Source: Atopsyche davidsoni
Taxonomy: Eukaryota > Arthropoda > Insecta > Trichoptera > Hydrobiosidae
Reading direction: 5' to 3'
NCBI GenBank assembly: GCA_022113835.1
Contig: JAILWY010000010.1
Location: 5,915,501-5,979,500, forward strand
DNA length: 64,000 bases
Shown here: piece after piece, positions 34,900 through 47,700 of the stretch
How the letters are laid out: every line of letters starts with the position of its first letter
Numbering within the stretch: position 1 is the stretch's first letter
The notes under the pieces: generated by a model
What the model saw: the letters and a program-made list of their open reading frames with translations, nothing else
The model's database searches: none
What the model was told of the DNA's origin: nothing
Position numbers and translations under genes: made by a program

Positions 34900-35700
34900 G
34901 GAATGAATTTAATCGAATAATAATATTACTGGGTTAAATAAATAATTTAATAACCTAATATAATTAAATTATTATAATAATATTATTATTTTTTATTATT
35001 CATTGATGAAAGGTTATTAATTGATTTATAAAATTACTTTATTGGTGAGTTGATTACGTTATATTTGGTTCGTGTGTCTGAGGTGAATGGATAATCGAAT
35101 AACAAAGCAATTGTATAATAAAAAAGGCTTACCGCCAGTCAAATAGATCCAGCCAAGACGTATGTCTGGTAAAATGTATTGTTTTAATTAAAAATCGTTT
35201 CGATTATCTAAGCCTCCAAGTCTTTTATGTGCATATATTTAGTGAGTCTAAACCAAGTTTATTCGATCTGTATATATTCCAAGTCTATAGTATTTGATGG
35301 TTAGGTTGATGGTATTTGATGGTATTGGATAATCACAAAATAAAAATCACCCACATAATGTAATTAATCTATATTTTGATTTTATCTATTATACAATACG
35401 TAAAGCGGCGAGTAAGTTGGCGGGATATTTAACCACTTTAAAACATTCTGTGAAGGTTTTTTTTATTAATCTCTCATATGCTGAGTATGAACTGAATTCC
35501 CAATTAGGCAATCACCAATTATCCAATAAAGGCGATTGTTTTTATTACGACGCCAGACGTGGGCCTTAGACTCTAGACAGCAATCATAGATGGTGTTGTC
35601 GTACACACGATTATAATCGTCACCAGATACGGTTAATATTATAAACGCGACTCCTATATCTTAATTAAGGGTTTTTTTATATCTTATATTTATATAACCC
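34900..35700. other. AT-rich intergenic stretch
   Basis: No gene or repeat family recognised. It begins with ATTATAATAATATTATTATT-like low-complexity sequence. Confidence 0.5.
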
Positions 35701-35728
35701 TAAACGAATTCCATGTACAATACCACCC

Positions 35729-35903
35729 AAAGCGCTCCACACACGATGCGATAAATTGGCGTCTCGTCCAACAAATTGTACAGTGGTATAGCCTTATATC
35801 AGTGAATATCGGCGAAATCTCACAAAAACTACTGGTTATGGCTACACCATTGTGCAATTTGTTGGATGGGACGCCAATTTATCGCATCGTGTGTGGAGCG
35901 CTT
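35729..35903. mobile_element. Fold-back MITE with about 64-base inverted repeats
   Basis: The left arm starts AAGCGCTCCACACACGATGC, continues GATAAATTGGCGTC and CAACAAATTG, and ends near GGTATAGCC. The right arm is its reverse complement with only a few mismatches, ending GTGTGGAGCGCTT. The central spacer is about 47 bases. I found no clear target duplication, so the superfamily is open. Confidence 0.85.
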
Positions 35904-36409
35904 AAGTCACATTGTGTAAGCTCCACAACCTGCGCCCAGGACCAAGGGATGGACACACCGTAGTCCTGTGACGTAATATATATTATTGTCAGATAAAATT
36001 TTTTATATATTTTTTTTCATATCTCATAAAATCATACAAAAAGACAACGTAACTACGGATTTTCGGAGATTTTTTTAAAAATAAATAATGGTGTAAAGTT
36101 CACGGTAGAAAAAAATAGTTATATAGTGCCATTTTTACGGCAAACAAATTAACATTGGCATAGGTCATTTATCGTTATTGACATCAGTTATAAAGCAAAT
36201 AGATTCAATTATAATTAGATAACAAGACGGCTTATGGCCAGGGAAAACTTACATATATTGATTTTGAAGTAAACATATTTCATTGCAAGGGCCTACAGAT
36301 GTTGCGACACAGCCTACAACCAAAGGGTTACATATATATAATATATATATTATATATAACGTTTATTTATGTAAGTTGTTTTTATATAGGTTGCTTATTA
36401 TATAAGCTC

Positions 36410-36525
36410 TTATTGGCTATCTGTTCTAGGTGTAGAAAGACCCGGGACCTACAACACTAATTCAGGATAAATGCATGCTTGATAAGATGGTCGCCAACCT
36501 CTTCTGAAGCACCCGATAAAGAAGG
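36410..36525 (-). repeat. Interspersed repeat, CTTCTTC-GGGTG type, copy B
   Basis: Reverse-complement relative of 19318-19465: CTTCTTTATCGGGTGCTTC, AGAGGTTGGCGACCATCT, ATCCTGAATTAGTGTTGTAGG and CCCGGGTCTTTCTACACC. The flanks may be a longer piece of the same element. Confidence 0.5.
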
Positions 36526-36744
36526 CTAGCTCATATTTCGGTTGTCTGTTGTGCAGCAGCATGTGTAGGGAGCTTTAAGGAGACCTAACTATCACAGCGC
36601 TAGAATATATACTTAATTGGGGGGTCTGATCGATTTATCGTAGTAACGTGTATTTCAAAATTTTTCAAGTCTTCTTATAGAATGCATTGTATTGTTCAAT
36701 TGACGACAAAATAAATATAAAGTATTATAAATTAAAAAAATTAT

Positions 36745-36772
36745 AGATATATATATATATATATATATATAT

Positions 36773-36843
<71 letters not shown>
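36745..36843. repeat. (TA)n microsatellite
   Basis: About 100 bases of TA dinucleotides with one AGATA interruption, followed by a short (TG)n run. Confidence 0.97.
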
Positions 36844-36857
<14 letters not shown>

Positions 36858-37514
36858 AGTGTGTACACACACATAATTGTGTGTGAGTGTATAATCATGG
36901 CAGTAATGAAGTCTGTCATGTTATTAATTTAAAATAGCAACTCTATTTACTTCTGTACTTTTTTTTATTAGAATATTAAGCATTGATTTCTTGAAGAATA
37001 TAAGGAAATACAAAACCTTTTCCTTTGAGATTTCAATCTTTTTATTTATATATGTCATAAAAAGTTTATTTTTTGTCACAAGGTGTTCATCATTCATGGC
37101 ATATTTAATATTATGTTATTTTAATGTATCTGTATTATAGTATTAATGTATCTGTGATATAGAAATTATTTTTTTTTTATTTTTGAAATAATTGTTGTTA
37201 TGATAATAATTTGTAATATTAAGGTTTATTATTGGAATTTTTTTTTTTTTTGAAAAGTTTTTTTTTTACTAGAATTTAAAAAAAATTACAATAGTCCTAT
37301 TATGGTGTCTCTAGTCGAGTTGGGTTTTTTGTTTGTTAAATTTGTAAACAACTAGATAATTTTAATGAGTTAAGATGATTTTAAAATATTTAATATATCC
37401 AAAGTCGTGAATAAAAATGAGGACATTTCTCGTTGTTCCATGTTTGGATTGAATACTTAAAAACACTTAGTATGAAAAAAAAAAACAATATATTTAGTAA
37501 ATATTCGCATAATA

Positions 37515-37942
37515 CATTAAAACCTCGATATAACGGACCCCTGTGTAACGGATTTCGAATATAACGGACAAAAAATCCGGTAAAATGTAAAAAAAATAAA
37601 AGCGTTTTTAAATGCGAAAATGTAAAAAAACTATTTTTTTTTCGTAATTTTAAATGAAAAAAAAACAGCGAACTTCAAAAGTGCAAACAAAAGTTGATTC
37701 CTTGTTAGTAGGATTACTGAAAGCAAACGCGTCGATATCAAACGGCAACGTCACTTCACGACGAGTGTCCGAAGACAATTAAATATAATTTTGTTTGTGT
37801 TTTGTATTTTTTATTTATATCTAAATACATACTGTGTATAATTTTTTTTAAATATATTTTAAACCTATTTTTATATAACGGACTTTCGGCTCTAACGGAC
37901 ACCTTCTCGTCCCAATTGGTCCGTTATATCGAGGTTTTACTG
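37515..37942. mobile_element. Tigger/mariner-type MITE, copy 2
   Basis: Flanked by TA. The left end CATTAAAACCTCGATATAAC then GGACC and the right end GGTCCGTTATATCGAGGTTT then TACTG are inverted partners over about 25 bases. About 428 bases, non-coding, sharing internal sequence with the copy at 33104. Confidence 0.9.
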
Positions 37943-38329
37943 TACTTAAATTTGATTCTAGCAAGAATAGCATCAATAAAATTGGAATCATTAATTTTTT
38001 TTAAAAATATTTCTTTAGTAAATATAATTATATAAAAAAAAAAAAAGTTTATTTTTCAGTATTTTCATTCAGGAACAACATTCATCAAGAGGAATATATC
38101 AATGGAATGAAACAATATAGTGTGTTGTTTTATTTCAATTGAATGCGTATTCTCGCGTAATGCGTAACTTCAATCCTAACATTGCAAAAATAAAAGTATC
38201 GCTAATTTTATGTTTTCAGAAAGAAAATCTTACGCATCCGGTTTCACAATACAGCGGATAGCTTGGGAGAATCGATAAATCAAATCAACGGGGAAATTTC
38301 ATCGGAAACGATGAGTGAAAGGGTATGGT

Positions 38330-38785
38330 GCAGAATTTGATGTTCTGCGATTCGGGGCAGACATAGGAGCTGACGAGCCGAGACACTGCATAGTACTACA
38401 CAGTTAACAAATCCGACGATGTAGTAATGAAAGAACGAGTGATTCCGTTGTGCGGGGGCCGGGCGGGGCGGGGCGGGGCGCAGGCGGAGCGCGGGCGGAG
38501 CGCGGCGCAGTCGACCCGCTCGCGGCAGACACAGTGCACGTCCGCGGCGAGCCGAGCCGCTGCGGGCATCTCCACCGGTAGCGACAGCAGTCTGTGTCCG
38601 TGTTGTGAGCATCGCGCCCATCGCAGAACTCCACCCTCGCCCCTGGCCGGAGTTTCCCTCAGTTTCGCTGCGTTCCGTTCCGTTGTTGCTAACTTGAATC
38701 AACTCGACGTTTCCGCGCAGCCCGCGAGTGAACTTTTCGGCCGTGCCGGCAGATTTGAATCGGGGGTAGAATCAGTTCTCTCAAG
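38330..38785 (+). promoter_or_regulatory. GC-rich promoter and 5' leader of luna (KLF6/7)
   Basis: A CpG-rich island leading into the first coding exon. GGGCGGGGC boxes in tandem at 38459-38480 fit Sp1/KLF binding sites. Large open frames on both strands here come from base composition. The start site is not determined. Confidence 0.6.
38459..38480 (+). promoter_or_regulatory. Tandem Sp1/KLF GC boxes
   Basis: Three overlapping GGGGCGGGGC-type boxes. Sp1/KLF zinc-finger proteins bind such GC boxes, so feedback by the encoded KLF is possible. Confidence 0.5.
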
Positions 38786-38887
38786 ATGGATATCCTGCCG
38801 AGCGGGAACATCTTCCGGGAGCTGGAGGACGTCCACGACACCGGGTACTTCTCGGCGCAGACTTCGCTGGAGGACCACTGGCAGCAG
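38786..38887 (+). CDS. luna: Kruppel-like factor 6/7 (luna) first coding exon, partial
   Basis: Zinc-finger transcription factor of the KLF6/7 group, nuclear. The exon encodes 34 residues. MDILPSGNIFRELEDVHDTG with YFSAQTSLEDHWQQ following matches the conserved KLF6/7 N-terminus (pattern MDxLP-x3-IFxEL-x2-VHDTGYFSA-x3-LE-x2-WQQ). The open frame hits a stop soon after 38887, and CAG|GTTAAT is a usable donor there. The human KLF6 exon 1 junction, as I recall it, falls at the same codon. ATG 38786 is chosen because the family's conserved MD start aligns with it; its context is TCAAGATGG. The acidic activation region and three C2H2 fingers must lie in exons beyond the window: I find no LERYL-type exon 2 and no KLF fingers through 64000. 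Confidence 0.88.
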
Positions 38888-41800
38888 GTTAATATCGCAC
38901 TACCTCTTTTGGCGAGAATGGAGAGAGAGCGCGATGAATGGAAACGGTAAAGTTTGTATGTAAACACGGCGGGTGCGGATAACAGCAGCGCCGCGGCCGC
39001 ACGCTGGCGTCGGAAGGTCGCTCGAAAGGGAAGAACGATAGGCTCAGCACGTGCCCTGGTCCTGCGAGATCAATATCCGGGATGATCTCCAGGCTGCTTC
39101 GGTCGACCTCAGCCAGCCCCGAGCGTTCCTCCGGCCAGGAAGCGGGACCCCGGCAACCCTCTTGTCGATTGCAGATAGCGGACTCGTCCATGCTCAGCGC
39201 GATCCTCAGGCGAGATGAATTAATTCATAAAATATACGCATATTTTTATTTCAACAATAAGGATTTGTGATTATTCACAAGTTATGTCATTAAAATATTA
39301 CAAAATATTCCGCTGAAAACACGATTCCAAATGCTTGTACTCGTCCATAGCTCAGGGGACCTTGAATAACAAATTTAATTAGGCAGCGTAGGTAGGTATG
39401 ATGCATTTTTGGTGATGTGAACGCCGCACCATTGTACGTACAATTAGTGTTCGGCCATCCTTTTAAAATTCATATTTGTTTTCTTCGTTTGGTTTCATTG
39501 ACGTACATTTTTCCGTATCAGAGCGGCCTTTTTGTTAAATCTACCTAATGTCTTATCAACAAATCTACTGATAACTCAAGTGGATTGCCTTTCAGCTGTA
39601 GATGCCTATTCACTTCACCGCCAAATGCTTTTTGAGGCTACAGTCAAACTATCGCAAATGTTAGTTATGCAAAATAGAGTCCTTTTTCGGGTGACTTTTA
39701 AAAATGTTTGTTTTTCAAATAAACTTGGTTTTTAAAAATGGAAAAAATATGAAAGATGATAAGAGAAGAAGAAGATGAAAAATAAGAATATTACGGTTTT
39801 ATGGTAGTCTAATTTGACTTTGTTTGCAATATTGCTAGCGAAATTATCACTACCATAAAACAGAAACAGCAACATACATTTATTGGAAACCGTTTGTTCA
39901 TACTGTTTTTAGACTGTTAACTCAACTATATATAAATATGTACTTTTTAATACGCCGCTTTCCGTACATCTGACTACTGTCGTTTCTTCTAAGGAAAGCG
40001 TACTTACCTACAAATGACAAATTTAACTATAAATTAAAAAAAACTGCTCAATGCGTTATAGATGTATGAGGAGTCCTGATTAATTGATAATTGATATTAT
40101 CTTATGCCACACGCAGGTGGCCCCGTATGACTTGGTGTTTTGCAAGAAACTATTTATTCTTCGTCAGAATAATAAACAAATTTTTCACACGGAAGAGCCG
40201 CAAAACTACGCGAGTATTTTCGATTATACAAAGAAGCATCAGCATTATATAATAAAGAAGCATCTTATTATGATTAATATACATGAAGGTCAAATACACG
40301 TGACTTTAACTTTATGATATTAATAAATTAATTAATAGTTATTTCATACGACTGCAAAGAGGCAGCCTCACTGATAACTTGCAAAAATCAAACAACTTTG
40401 GTTTAACAAGCGTTCATTAATAACAATTCTTCTCAATGGATCCTTATTCTAATTAAGTAAAAAAAAAATTTTTCTTATTAAAATTAAACAATCAATTCAT
40501 TCGAAACTTCATTTGATATTTTTAATTGTTTTACTTAATAATAAGTTTTCTTGAGAAAACATAAAAGATTTGGAAATTGACATTGTTTATATTCAAAATA
40601 TAAGTTGCACGTAAAGCCGAATAAAAAGAAACATTCGTATCATTTAGGACAGCTGAAAATACTTATACTATTTAACAAGAGTATCTGGGTAGATTATCAT
40701 CATTTATGTATGCAAACATGTTGAAAATACTCACACCATGGCAATCTAGTTGCCGAGGTTCGTGCCGACGAGTTATGGCGATTTCGGCAATGCTTGTATA
40801 TTGAAGAGTCTACAACTTCTACGGTATTGACCGTACTGGAGGAGTCTAATGTTTTACCCCAAACTCCCATTCTAATAAGAACTTGTATAATATTCTCATC
40901 AGAATTCTCAATTCAAAGAAACATTTATTTTATCTTTTTATGTATGTATGTTTATGTTGAGCATTTTTCTTAAGACGGGGTGCATAAGAATAGTCATTCG
41001 ATAGTTCCAACCGTGTTTAAAAATTGACAATTTGAAATAAAAGTTCAATATCGTAAATTTTTAAAATGCCAGGCACTCATATACCAACATGTGAGTTGCT
41101 CAAATGTCCTAAAGTTTACTATTGTTGGCAGAGCACTTGTATCGTTTAATATGAATAATCACTGAAGTAATTCAGTTGTACCTTGAGATATATATATTTA
41201 TATATTAATGTGTGTGTATGTGTTAGTATGTATGGATGATGCGGCGGTGAATGCATTTTATTTCTGATAGTGCATATGCACTGATGGCCTGTGTGGGGAA
41301 ACTCGTTCCGCCGAGCACAACTGCCTGCGGCTTCTCTGGCCGCCCCCGGCCGACTCCAACTGATTAGGTTGCCTCCCAAAGACGCTTCGAGAACATTCGA
41401 CTTGGACTCTTGCTCGAATTTCGTTATGAGCTTTATGAATAATCCAGTTAAACGGGTATTTGAACTCTTTTGGTTCTGTTTGAACCTGTGCGCGACTCAA
41501 TCAGACTTGATTTCATCAATCAAACTTTGTTACTTAGATGTCACTGTTATTTGTGTTTATAGAATATGCTAAACGCAAATCATCGAGATCAACCGATAAA
41601 ATAATTAAAAAAAAACTTTTAATTCAATTAGATCGAATTTATACAAAAACAAGATTTTCACATGGTCGTGGGCAATACATCAGAATCCTCAAGAAAGAGG
41701 GTGAGAATACAAACGACTCTTGTATCTGAGTTCTTAAAAAATCTCATCCCTCAGCTTGTACGTAAAATCGCGTCGCTTATCTGATGGGGGCATTTAAAAT

Positions 41801-44600
41801 GCTCTGTCCCCGCCTTGAATGTCATTTTTGCCTTTTAATTTTTTTCTGTATCTTAATAATATGTTATATATTTCCTTGAGTTTCCTTTACACCTTCTCTT
41901 AATCTTACAGAGCAGAGTATTGAGAGACTAATTATTTAAAATCACACTAGTTTGGATGTCTCCTGCTACGAAAGCACGTAATATGAGTGACCCGCTAGCG
42001 TGTTTGTATTAAAAATAAGTAACTCACTCTTCTGCTCTGAAATCTTTTTTAATTGCATGGAGATGAATGCCTAATTGAAAATACTTTTTCTGTTAATTTG
42101 CTGACACGCATAATTAAAACATAAAGGGTGAATATTTTAGAATATAAACTGAGAATTTTGGAGTTGTATATATTGCGACCGAATTTTAATTAAGCTTTCC
42201 GATTTTCGATTCAAATTGGATTAACAATATAGGCAAATAATAAAAAAAGGCGAATTGCTATGCTTACGTGCATTCTAAACCAGATCTAGGTAAAGTGTGG
42301 TTTAATGGCTCCATTGGCTTATTTTTATTTTATGATTTTACTGCTTATACTCCCGGACAGCTGTTAAACCAAATAATAAAAAAGCTAGTTACGAAGAGAC
42401 TGCAGCTATAATATGCGATACTTAATTAAATCTCATTTTAGAAATGAATTCGCACATGCTGAAATGTTTTGATGCACAAACAGTTTGTATTTAATAAATA
42501 AAAAAACTTAGTTAAAAAGACTTAATTGAATTCAATTGTTATAGATGCAATTTTTAAATCGTTTTTGAATTAACCATCATCAACCATTATCAACAAAAAA
42601 AAATACGTTCTTCATTAAATTTAAACTTGTTAAATATATGTAAACAAAAGGTATTTAAATTTAAAAGTATAAATGTTTATTTTAAAAATGGGGTTAGTAT
42701 TGACATGTTCATTGATTTTAAAAAAAATACTGTGTCAACTTATGGCGTGCTTGCTACTGTGTTTTATTGCAATATTTATTTATTATTAATGAAAGTTACT
42801 AAAGAGGCATGCAAAGCACTGACGTAAATTAATGCTTGCTGCGCTGCAATGAAACCGCGGGACATTGATATCCTACAAACCAAAGCGAAAATTTTTCGAG
42901 CCGCTAGGCAATAAACTCGCGATTGATTTTAACACAACGTTTTCCGGCGAACATTCCCGTGAACATTTTCAATGGGATGTTTTGCCACGAAACCGCAAAA
43001 ATCTACCAGCAATATCACTTGCAGCGTTAATAATCTTGCTGAGTGTAATATTTCCAAAATCCAATCAATCGGCTGTACACTACTGTTTGAAGGTAGGTAT
43101 ATGACATCATACAAATTCTAGTAGTCACAATATCAGATGACCTCAAATTACTTTGGACCGTTCTTTTTTGATACCTATTACAAGATAATATTGAACGCAA
43201 ACATTAAAGCAGGTTTCCAATTTTTTGAAAATTGAATCTGAGCGTTGTTTTTTTATCGTTTTTATTAAGATTTTCCTTAGCTTAGAGCTTTCGTCTTTGG
43301 TCTTGCCGACTCCCACTCGCTGTGAAGTACACGCCCCGCATTTACCAAGAACTTAGTAGTTGTTAAAACATAAGTATTATCGAATTAAGAGTTAATTTAT
43401 TTTCTTTTAAAATATCACAGTTTTCCTCTGGAAGAGACCTCCTTGAGATGTGCTCCCTTGCACTCATATACCAGACATTTTCCGAAGTAATTTCAATGAA
43501 TATTTTTACGCTCTATTCCATTTCCGCCGTTAACTCTTCAGGGGTTATTTCTTAAGTCTCCCGTATATGGTTTTTAATATAAAACGAAAATAAAAAAAAA
43601 AATCTGGCTGGGTCTTGGCTGCCTAAAAAGTCAGCGCCTTTTATCCGATGAGGCTGTCTTTCAATTCCATCGCCCAAGGCATAACTGTTTCCGGCTACAC
43701 TACCAAACCACCGCACTATCGGCTTCTCTTTATATTTTGGATTTGTTTTGACTTTGGATTTTTCTTACGCTGCAAACACATTGGACCGTACATTCTGCCA
43801 ACTTAAAGTTATTTCATTGTTACTCATCTATTCCGTTTGTAAAAAGTCGCACATGGCGTCTTATGGGCGAGATCAGAACCTTACATATAATTAAAGCGGC
43901 GTTAGTTGAACGGTTATTTAGTAGTAAAAAATAACACTAAAAATAGTTGTCGTAGCGTCTAACGCGTCTCATCAAGATTGCCGAGATATCAGAAAAATAA
44001 ATAATAAAAATCAAATAATTTGTAAAAATTATTAATTGTTTTTTATTACGGTATGCTGAAACCGCACTCTGTCTCTCTATTTTGGCAAAAGCTTTTTACA
44101 AGCTCTGGAAATTCAAAATATTAATCGGTGAATTTTTTGTCAATATAAAAATGGAATTTAGCGTCGTAACGCGTTCAAAGCGATATTCGCGCTTGATTGT
44201 TACTTAGTTTCGAACGGACGCAAAGTTCGATAATAAAATCGCCGCAAATATTTTCATGTCGGTTTTAGTAACGGTGTTCAGTAAGGGTGTTTTATAATAT
44301 ATTTGAAAAAAATACATTAATAATCAGCTCTACTAAATAAAAACATAGAATTGGTACCTTGCTGCTATGACATACAATTTTACTGTAAATATCTTTACTA
44401 CATTCGAAGTAAAGGTCTTCATGTGATTTATGACTAAGAATTCAGCTCTAAAAACTCTAATAACCTAATAAACTACGTTAATTCTCAGGCCCATGTATTT
44501 GCTGTTGATATATTATATGTCACAATGGTTTTTTCGAGGACAGCCTTAATCCATGCTCGCTCGCACCCACGCTTTTGGAAGAATCGGTTTTTGTGACTGA
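38888..44600 (+). other. luna intron 1, first part
   Basis: Starts CpG-rich to about 39210, a continuation of the promoter island, then becomes AT-rich. A small GC-rich patch lies at 41290-41370. No exon or repeat family recognised in the rest. Confidence 0.5.
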
Positions 44601-44656
44601 GGGCGATGGGTGCGAAGGGAGTCTCCCTCGCGATGCAGGGACACGTCCGTGGAGGG

Positions 44657-44694
44657 CCCCGGCGGCCATTGTGAGCCCCGGCGGCCATTGTGAG
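44657..44694 (+). repeat. 19-base tandem duplication containing CCATTGT boxes
   Basis: CCCCGGCGGCCATTGTGAG is repeated exactly twice in a GC-rich island (about 44560-44760). CCATTGT is the core of SOX-type sites. Confidence 0.8.
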
Positions 44695-44759
44695 CCCCCG
44701 AGGCCCTGGGGCTGCGTGGGTGATAATCCTCCAGCCCAGCGGTCCGGCACGGTTGGCCT

Positions 44760-47700
44760 CTTCTTCTCAATACTCTATCCTTTCCATCGCAAGTGCCGCG
44801 GCAAATATTTTGCACAAAAGAAAACACGCTTGTGATTTATTAGAATCACGGCTGATAAATCTGTATTATTATGTTTCGGAATTGGGTCTATGCATCTAGG
44901 CGACGATCGCTGCACTGTCGACGTTTATTTGCAACGTCTCTTTACAAATACTGATGAAGGCTAGTGAAATGGACACAAAATATCAATCGTCAAAGGAACC
45001 CACTTCTCATGATCACATCTAAAAATACAATCTGTCTTTAATACTATAGTTAGGGAAATATCAACTTTTTTAGGGTTTTCTGCTGAATTTACATACAAAC
45101 AAATGAGTCAAATAATAGAATATGTATGCCAGTTAGTAGAAAACTAGTTGCAACTAGTTTTTACAACTACCTTGGTAGAAATGATTTCGTATGTTAACAA
45201 ATTTCAGCATTTTACAATTAGAGACTCGTATAACACAAATTATATGCGGGCATATAAGTCTGATATCTACAATTTTGTATCGAATGCATGGCGAATAAAT
45301 GTTGATATATCTGAACAAATTAAGAGGTGAGCTTTGCGCTTGTCTTGATTAGCTAATCTTTTCATTGCATTGTAAACATTTCTAAAGTAATTATTGTTAT
45401 TTGATTGAATATTTTTTCATATTACATTGGGATTTCAGTGCAATTTAATGTGACTGCTTGGAAGGGTATTGTTGCAAATTGATTATTGCAGTTGTCATTA
45501 TCATCAATAGCTCAGTTCCGTTCAGAATAAATCATCTCCAGTCTGCCAGTATGTCATTAGGAAGGTACCTCCATATTCTATTGAATTATCCTTGCATTGT
45601 TTCACTTGACAACGTGACGTTTGCTTTTTTATTCTTGAAATAATCATTTTTAAAACGCCGTGGAAACAGACGCTCGAGTGTCTCTCGGTCTGAACTGAGA
45701 GGCACGATATAATGGAATCCCTTCTAATATGTGACAAAGACCCAATGAACTCTAGTCACGAATTTTAATTTTTTTCGTTTCTTAGACAGAATTTGGCCAT
45801 AAAATTTTCAAAACCATACAATTTATATTAATTTCTTGGGTTTTTAATCAACGCCTTTTCAATATGAATATGAAAACTATAATATTGTATTATATTTTCC
45901 CACCCATTCGTGATCATATTTTACTTGTTTTTTTTATAGTATGAATATATTTTTTTCACGTTGCTTATATTCGAGGAATATGGATGCACGCTCAGATTTT
46001 AAGTAACCTGCAAAATATTAGAAATCACAATTTTTTTTTCATAATTAAAAAATTGGATTAATTTTGACAGTGTCTATGTTTCGATCAACAGATATGCTTT
46101 TGAAGTGTTTGGTGCCCAGTGCTTTTTAACTTGCATGCCCTCAACTCGGCCAGTTACTATGGGAGGAGGTTGCTGCCTTTGTTTCGGAGTTGGCTCGTCA
46201 CTCGGACTCGGAGTGCCGGCAGTGGTCTGCGTTTTGATTGGCCGCCCGCAGCACGGCGCGGCCGCTCGTCTCGCGCCGGCGACCGCCGTGGCGTGACTCA
46301 ATCCCCCGTAGGGACAATCGATGTAAAACCTTCCAAAATGATACACGGACTGAGTGTCCACCCACACGTCGCGCGAACAAACACTCCGAATGGTAACAAC
46401 AATCGCTGAATCAAATTTTTACGTACCTATTTGCAGAGCGGTAGCGCACGATGGAATTCCGGCTCATCTTGCAGCCTCGTTCACGGTTTTGTGTCCACGA
46501 GAATATTTCAAATCTGTGTTCGTTTATTTTTAATATTCTTAACAGATATATATATATATATATAAAAGAAAAAAAATAATAAGTAATCTCTCAGTCGTAT
46601 GCAGATCCATCAGCTGTTCTCTAAACACTGTGACTCATTTAGGGTTCTCTGTATTTGATGATTGTTTAACCTAAAGGTTAAACTTGTTATAAGGTTGTCT
46701 AGTTGTAAACTACTAGACAACGATAATAATTTATAAATAAAAGGCGAGCTATGGCATGAATATAACGCCAATAGATTGCATTCAAGAAGATCAATTATTT
46801 CATATTTACTATTTATACACTATGAAGGCATAGATAAGGAATTCATTTTGTGAGAAATTATCACACGAGAAAAGTCTAATTATAAATGTTTAACTGACAA
46901 CCAATCTCCGAGTGTAAAACTATCTATGATTTCTTCAAATAGTAATTTCTCTAGTATCGCTATAATACTGATATAAGTCATCTATTGTATCAAAGTCACA
47001 AATTTAACAGACGGTATTGTTGCAGAATTTTAGAAATGAAATCGAAAATAGCTTTCTTGCATTGCCGTATCCGACCCGGCGAACGCCCACCTTGCAGGTA
47101 CCTGCAGGTCGGAATGGTGGCGGATAAACATCTGTTCATCTAAAATCCTATTTTGGTATTCATCACCATATTAAGACGACCCAAACCTCAGTGTGCAACA
47201 ATAAAAAAAACGATTGGCGAGTGTTATTCTTTGGAAGATTTCTTAAATTCTCACATGTTGTGCAAGTGAGAATAAATATTAATATCATTAAAAGAAGCAT
47301 TGGAGACGTTCGAGGGTATCCACGGGTTATTATTATGGAGTTGCGCATTCCCACAGCACGCCAGATGTGCTTTCATATTTCTCAAAGGCCAGTCATCTCT
47401 GACGGTCTGGCTTACTGGGTGCGCTCATCCTCACACGTCATTTTATTTCTTAAATCTGACAGCAACAAAAACTCGCGTGTGTTATAAACAAAGGATATAC
47501 CAGAAAATAAGCTTCTGGCTGATAGCATTTGATACCGTTCACAAGGGTGATAATGTAAAAACAATACTATAAATAAGCGAAAGCATTGATACTATGGATT
47601 TCAAAACAGTGATACACATAGAAAAAGTTAAATGAAGTTCATCGTGTGTGTAAACAAAAAAAAAAACAAACGACTCAATAAAATGCAAATTTACAAGGTT

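Noticed and set aside
36655..36919. Open frames with long Tyr-Ile repeats
   Set aside because: They are translations of a (TA)n microsatellite.
38427..38963. 178-codon open frame across the luna promoter and exon 1
   Set aside because: It is in a different frame from the conserved MDILP start, is dominated by Arg/Ala/Gly/Ser from GC-rich codons and has no homology I recognise.
42865..43104. 79-codon open frame in the luna intron as a coding exon
   Set aside because: No recognised domain, no KLF similarity, and no convincing splice-site pair linking it to exon 1.
44485..44835. Overlapping Pro/Gly/Arg-rich open frames
   Set aside because: Open on both strands within a GC-rich island with an internal 19-base duplication; no domain recognised.
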